A stretch of 8,660 nt of DNA, taken from contig JAOAPP010000392.1 in the NCBI GenBank assembly GCA_025462985.1, positions 1 through 8,660 of the forward strand, in the 5' to 3' direction. Positions 7,092 to 8,660 of the stretch are shown in pieces. Below the pieces are notes generated by a model, which saw only the letters and a program-made list of their open reading frames with translations, did not search any database and was not told the origin of the DNA. The stretch comes from Bryobacterales bacterium. Lineage in GTDB: Bacteria; Acidobacteriota; Terriglobia; Bryobacterales; Bryobacteraceae. Positions within the stretch are counted from its first letter, which is position 1. Each line of letters opens with the position of its first letter. Both the position numbers and the translations under genes were made by a program.

Positions 7092-7114
7092 GTTCGTAAC
7101 CTCATACCACGAAC
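7092..7114. repeat. Operator-like inverted repeat upstream of the sigma gene
   Basis: GTTCGT (7092-7097) and ACGAAC (7109-7114) are perfect 6-bp inverted arms with an 11-bp spacer, centres 17 bp apart. It lies about 100 bp upstream of the sigma GTG and overlaps the candidate promoter, as expected for a dimeric regulator site. No regulator gene lies adjacent. Confidence 0.35.
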
Positions 7115-7130
7115 TACTCAATTAATTTCC
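7093..7130 (-). promoter_or_regulatory. Candidate promoter of the sigma operon
   Basis: Reading the - strand, two weak readings overlap. A housekeeping-like one is TTGAGT (7121-7116), 17 nt, TACGAA (7098-7093). An ECF-like one is GGAAAT (7130-7125) followed 13 nt later by CGTGGTA, which would fit autoregulation by the sigma factor. Neither matches a consensus well, and the sigma factor's own promoter motif is unknown. Placement about 100 bp before the start codon is reasonable. Confidence 0.25.
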
Positions 7131-7270
7131 TTTTTTGAAACGATCCCGACATCCACCTCACTATCACTTCGAGGTCGATCTCAGATGAAACGGTACGGGT
7201 CAATGCGCGCAACTAGCACTGTATGTCCGGCAGCAGCGGAATTCTCAGGATGCTTGACGGCCTTTGACTT

Positions 7271-7408
7271 CAGGAGGGGAATTTCTTCCAAGAGAAACGC
7301 ACTCCCAGGACCCCAATTCCGAAAGATCACGAAGTCGTTGGACTGGACGCATACAAGGTAGCCGTGTTGGTCTCAGTCGGAGTAGCCGTTCTCTCCCTAT
7401 GTATTTAG
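7271..7408 (+). other. Possible remnant of a small membrane-protein gene
   Basis: One + frame between a TGA at 7265 and a TAG at 7406 encodes a protein-like stretch: a polar part with TPIPKDHEVVGLDAYK followed by the hydrophobic VAVLVSVGVAVLSL. There is no ATG, GTG or TTG at a sensible position before the conserved-looking part. It would need a non-canonical start or is a decayed or frameshifted gene. It may also be chance. Confidence 0.15.
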
Positions 7409-7500
7409 GCGAGGGTTTTTGTCCGCCAAAAAACGGAGAAGGCGTGGTTCGGTCGCGAGCTTTACGTTCAATTTTGGAAGGGTGTTCGGAGAAAGAGTAT

Positions 7501-7656
7501 ATGTCTGACTACATAGTTGCGCTTATCATCCCTCTCGTTGCAATCGCAATCATCTTTGCATGGATTCCGTTCTTGAACCTGGTTTGTCCGCCATGCACTC
7601 GTTCTCTCAAGCGTGGCGGTTTTCAAGGGGACGAATTAAAACGCGACCTTCGATAG
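7501..7656 (+). CDS. Possible small single-span membrane protein (51 residues)
   Basis: ATG 7501 is preceded by GGAG (7488-7491) at 9 nt. The peptide begins MSDY, then has one hydrophobic helix (about residues 5-28, rich in Ile, Val, Ala and Leu), then a CPPC motif (29-32) and a basic/acidic tail with RSLKRGG and DELKRDLR. The positive tail suggests Nout-Cin topology. The frame is open further upstream to 7264, but that part is Arg/Ser-rich and not protein-like, so the short form is preferred. I do not recognise a family. It lies convergent to the TauE/SafE gene with 68 bp between their stops, and divergent from the sigma operon. CPPC could bind metal or form a disulfide. Confidence 0.4.
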   Translation: MSDYIVALIIPLVAIAIIFAWIPFLNLVCPPCTRSLKRGGFQGDELKRDLR

Positions 7657-7724
7657 GTCCGATCCAGATTAGATGTCACGCTAGAACAGAAGGCGTACTT
7701 TATGCATACATTTTGAAGAGCTGT

Positions 7725-8540
7725 TTACCTTTGGGTCACAGAAGAACTGCCTTGATAGCTCTTGGAACTAGCCACTTCGGACTCAGCCCACCCAGTTGCA
7801 GCTTGATAACAGAACTGGAGACCGATCACCAAAAGCCAGAGCGAGAGAGCGAACCGGAGTCTGCGGTTCGGGATCTTTGGTGCCGCACCGCTACCGACGA
7901 TTCCGCCGATGACGCCGCCAATCGCTAGCTTAGTGAGCAGCAGGCTATCGTAACTTCCACCGATCATGTGAACTCCCGTACCGACGAGTGCGATGGCAAG
8001 CCCGAAAGTGAGATCTGTGCCGACCACCTCCGCTGCAGTCAGAGACGTGAGGCTTAATAGCGAGATCGTACCCAACGCGCCGGCGCCGGAGGAGGAGAAA
8101 CCGACCTCCGCACCGATGGGAAACATGATCGCGGCGATCCACTTGGAACGGGCTGAGGAAGGGCGTGCGATGCCGGCCGGGCGGAAGTGGCGAAAGAGAT
8201 GCCACCCAGACGTAAAGACGATGATGGCTCCAAGTACAAAGTAAAGCGCCGTCTTCGGGCCATGCGCGGCAACATGCTTGAAGAGGAAGGAGCCAAGTAC
8301 CACTCCGGGCAAGCCCCCAAGCAGCATGATTCCGAGCACGCGGTAGTTGACCTGTTTGCGGATGACCTGCACCGGCACGACGATGAACTTGACGATCGCC
8401 GAGTATGCGAGCGCAGTGCTGACTGCTACCTCGACAGGTACATGCAAAAAGAGGATCAACAGCGGAGCGGTGATGACTCCGGCGCCGACTCCACTTAGCG
8501 CGATAACAACGGCGATGCAAAATCCGATGACAAAATCCAT
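7725..8540 (-). CDS. TauE/SafE family sulfite/anion transporter
   Basis: This 271-residue, very hydrophobic protein has about eight membrane segments in two related halves, the pattern of the TauE/SafE family (Pfam TauE). The first half starts with GVGAGVITAPLLIL (17-30), the second with GFSSSGAGALGTISLL (147-162); these Gly/Ser-rich segments are the internal repeat of the family. TTDLTFGLAIAL-like and LAIGGVIGGIVGSG helices follow. Members export or import sulfite, sulfoacetate or other organosulfur anions across the inner membrane. Here the preceding gene in the same direction is cysH, with 24 bp between them, so sulfate/sulfite movement in cysteine biosynthesis is likely. Direction of transport is not readable from sequence. 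The ATG at 8540 has only a weak GGAAAG element, suggesting translational coupling to cysH. The last 20 residues are polar, Ser-rich and probably not functional. Confidence 0.9.
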   Translation of the reverse strand: MDFVIGFCIAVVIALSGVGAGVITAPLLILFLHVPVEVAVSTALAYSAIVKFIVVPVQVIRKQVNYRVLGIMLLGGLPGVVLGSFLFKHVAAHGPKTALYFVLGAIIVFTSGWHLFRHFRPAGIARPSSARSKWIAAIMFPIGAEVGFSSSGAGALGTISLLSLTSLTAAEVVGTDLTFGLAIALVGTGVHMIGGSYDSLLLTKLAIGGVIGGIVGSGAAPKIPNRRLRFALSLWLLVIGLQFCYQAATGWAESEVASSKSYQGSSSVTQR

Positions 8541-8564
8541 TTTGATACGCTTTCCAAGTGCGTT

Positions 8565-8660
8565 TTACGTGGACTGCAGATGGATGCCGCACTCCTGCTT
8601 GCGTCCACCCCAGCGTCCGGAGCGAGGATCGTTGGGATCAAGGGGCAGGCTGGTGCAGGG
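8565..8660 (-). CDS. cysH: Adenylyl/phosphoadenylyl-sulfate reductase, C-terminal fragment
   Basis: Only the last 31 codons are in the window; the 5' part lies beyond its right edge. The peptide contains PCTSLPLDPNDPRSGRWGG and then KQECGIHLQST. The ECG(I/L)H segment carries the catalytic Cys of CysH. The Cys-Thr at residues 2-3 is what remains of the CxxC-Thr element that binds the 4Fe-4S cluster in APS-type reductases; the Escherichia coli PAPS-specific enzyme lacks it. The enzyme reduces activated sulfate to sulfite in the cytoplasm, normally with thioredoxin. It is followed by the TauE/SafE gene in the same operon. The family call is good because the motif is distinctive, but APS versus PAPS preference cannot be judged from this tail. 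Confidence 0.78.
   Translation of the reverse strand, partial: PCTSLPLDPNDPRSGRWGGRKQECGIHLQST

Larger units (their letters stand above)
7042..7500. other. Divergent intergenic region upstream of the sigma operon
   Basis: The stretch holds the leader and promoter of the sigma operon (about 7042-7140) and no convincing gene. Short frames exist: a 58-codon + frame from ATG 7185, and a + frame ending at 7408 that encodes a membrane-helix-like peptide without a usual start. Neither is convincing. An AGGAGGGG (7272-7279) resembles a ribosome binding site but is not followed by a start codon at proper distance. The region could contain remnants of a decayed small gene. Confidence 0.5.

Noticed and set aside
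7185..7361. A 58-codon + frame starting MKRYGSMRAT.
   Set aside because: It has a loosely placed GAGG at 10 nt but no hydrophobic or domain-like pattern, and its composition is like random sequence.
7701..7708. TATGCATA palindrome between the converging genes near 7700.
   Set aside because: An 8-bp A/T-rich palindrome alone, without flanking stem or T run, is not evidence for a terminator or site.
7945..8592. Long Arg/His-rich - strand frame across the TauE/SafE gene.
   Set aside because: It is an out-of-frame shadow: composition is unnatural and the overlapping frame is a clear multi-span transporter.
1..8660. Transposon, CRISPR array, tRNA or prophage signals.
   Set aside because: No terminal inverted repeats with a transposase, no regularly spaced repeats, no cloverleaf-like sequence and no phage-type genes were seen.

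Overview
The window (about 8.7 kb, moderately GC-rich) looks like chromosomal DNA of a soil bacterium. The pairing of an ECF-like sigma factor, a membrane zinc-finger anti-sigma factor and a TPR-CHAT protein, with the style of these proteins, suggests an Acidobacteriota (Terriglobia-like) host. That placement is inference from family resemblance; no rRNA or other phylogenetic marker is present.

Layout. (1) Positions 3-1963, + strand: the 3' part of a B12-type radical SAM enzyme, then a family 2 glycosyltransferase with C-terminal membrane helices. They probably form the end of a surface-glycan or lipid-modification operon. (2) Positions 1964-2325: a gene-free convergent region with several hairpins, ending in a terminator whose G.U pairs favour the + strand. 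(3) Positions 6990 down to 2326, - strand: a compact four-gene unit of sigma factor, anti-sigma factor, uncharacterised 273-residue protein and large TPR-CHAT lipoprotein. Every start has a good Shine-Dalgarno sequence, and the last two genes overlap by 64 nt. (4) Positions 7042-7500: the upstream region of the sigma unit, with two inverted repeats and no convincing gene. (5) Positions 7501-7656, + strand: a possible 51-residue membrane peptide. (6) Positions 8660 down to 7725, - strand: the last codons of cysH (APS/PAPS reductase), then a TauE/SafE transporter, i.e. a sulfur-assimilation operon.

How the genes may work together. The sigma/anti-sigma pair would read a signal at the inner membrane and switch transcription of its own operon. 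The main effectors are the CHAT (caspase-like) lipoprotein and the unknown protein encoded just before it. A CHAT protein with an intact His/Cys dyad, a lipoprotein-type N-terminus and its own sigma/anti-sigma pair is the most interesting item here. It could be an envelope-stress or cell-fate protease module, but its function is not established by sequence alone.

The strongest calls are the glycosyltransferase, sigma factor, anti-sigma factor, CHAT protein, TauE/SafE transporter and cysH tail. The weakest are the small + strand peptide and the regulatory sites.
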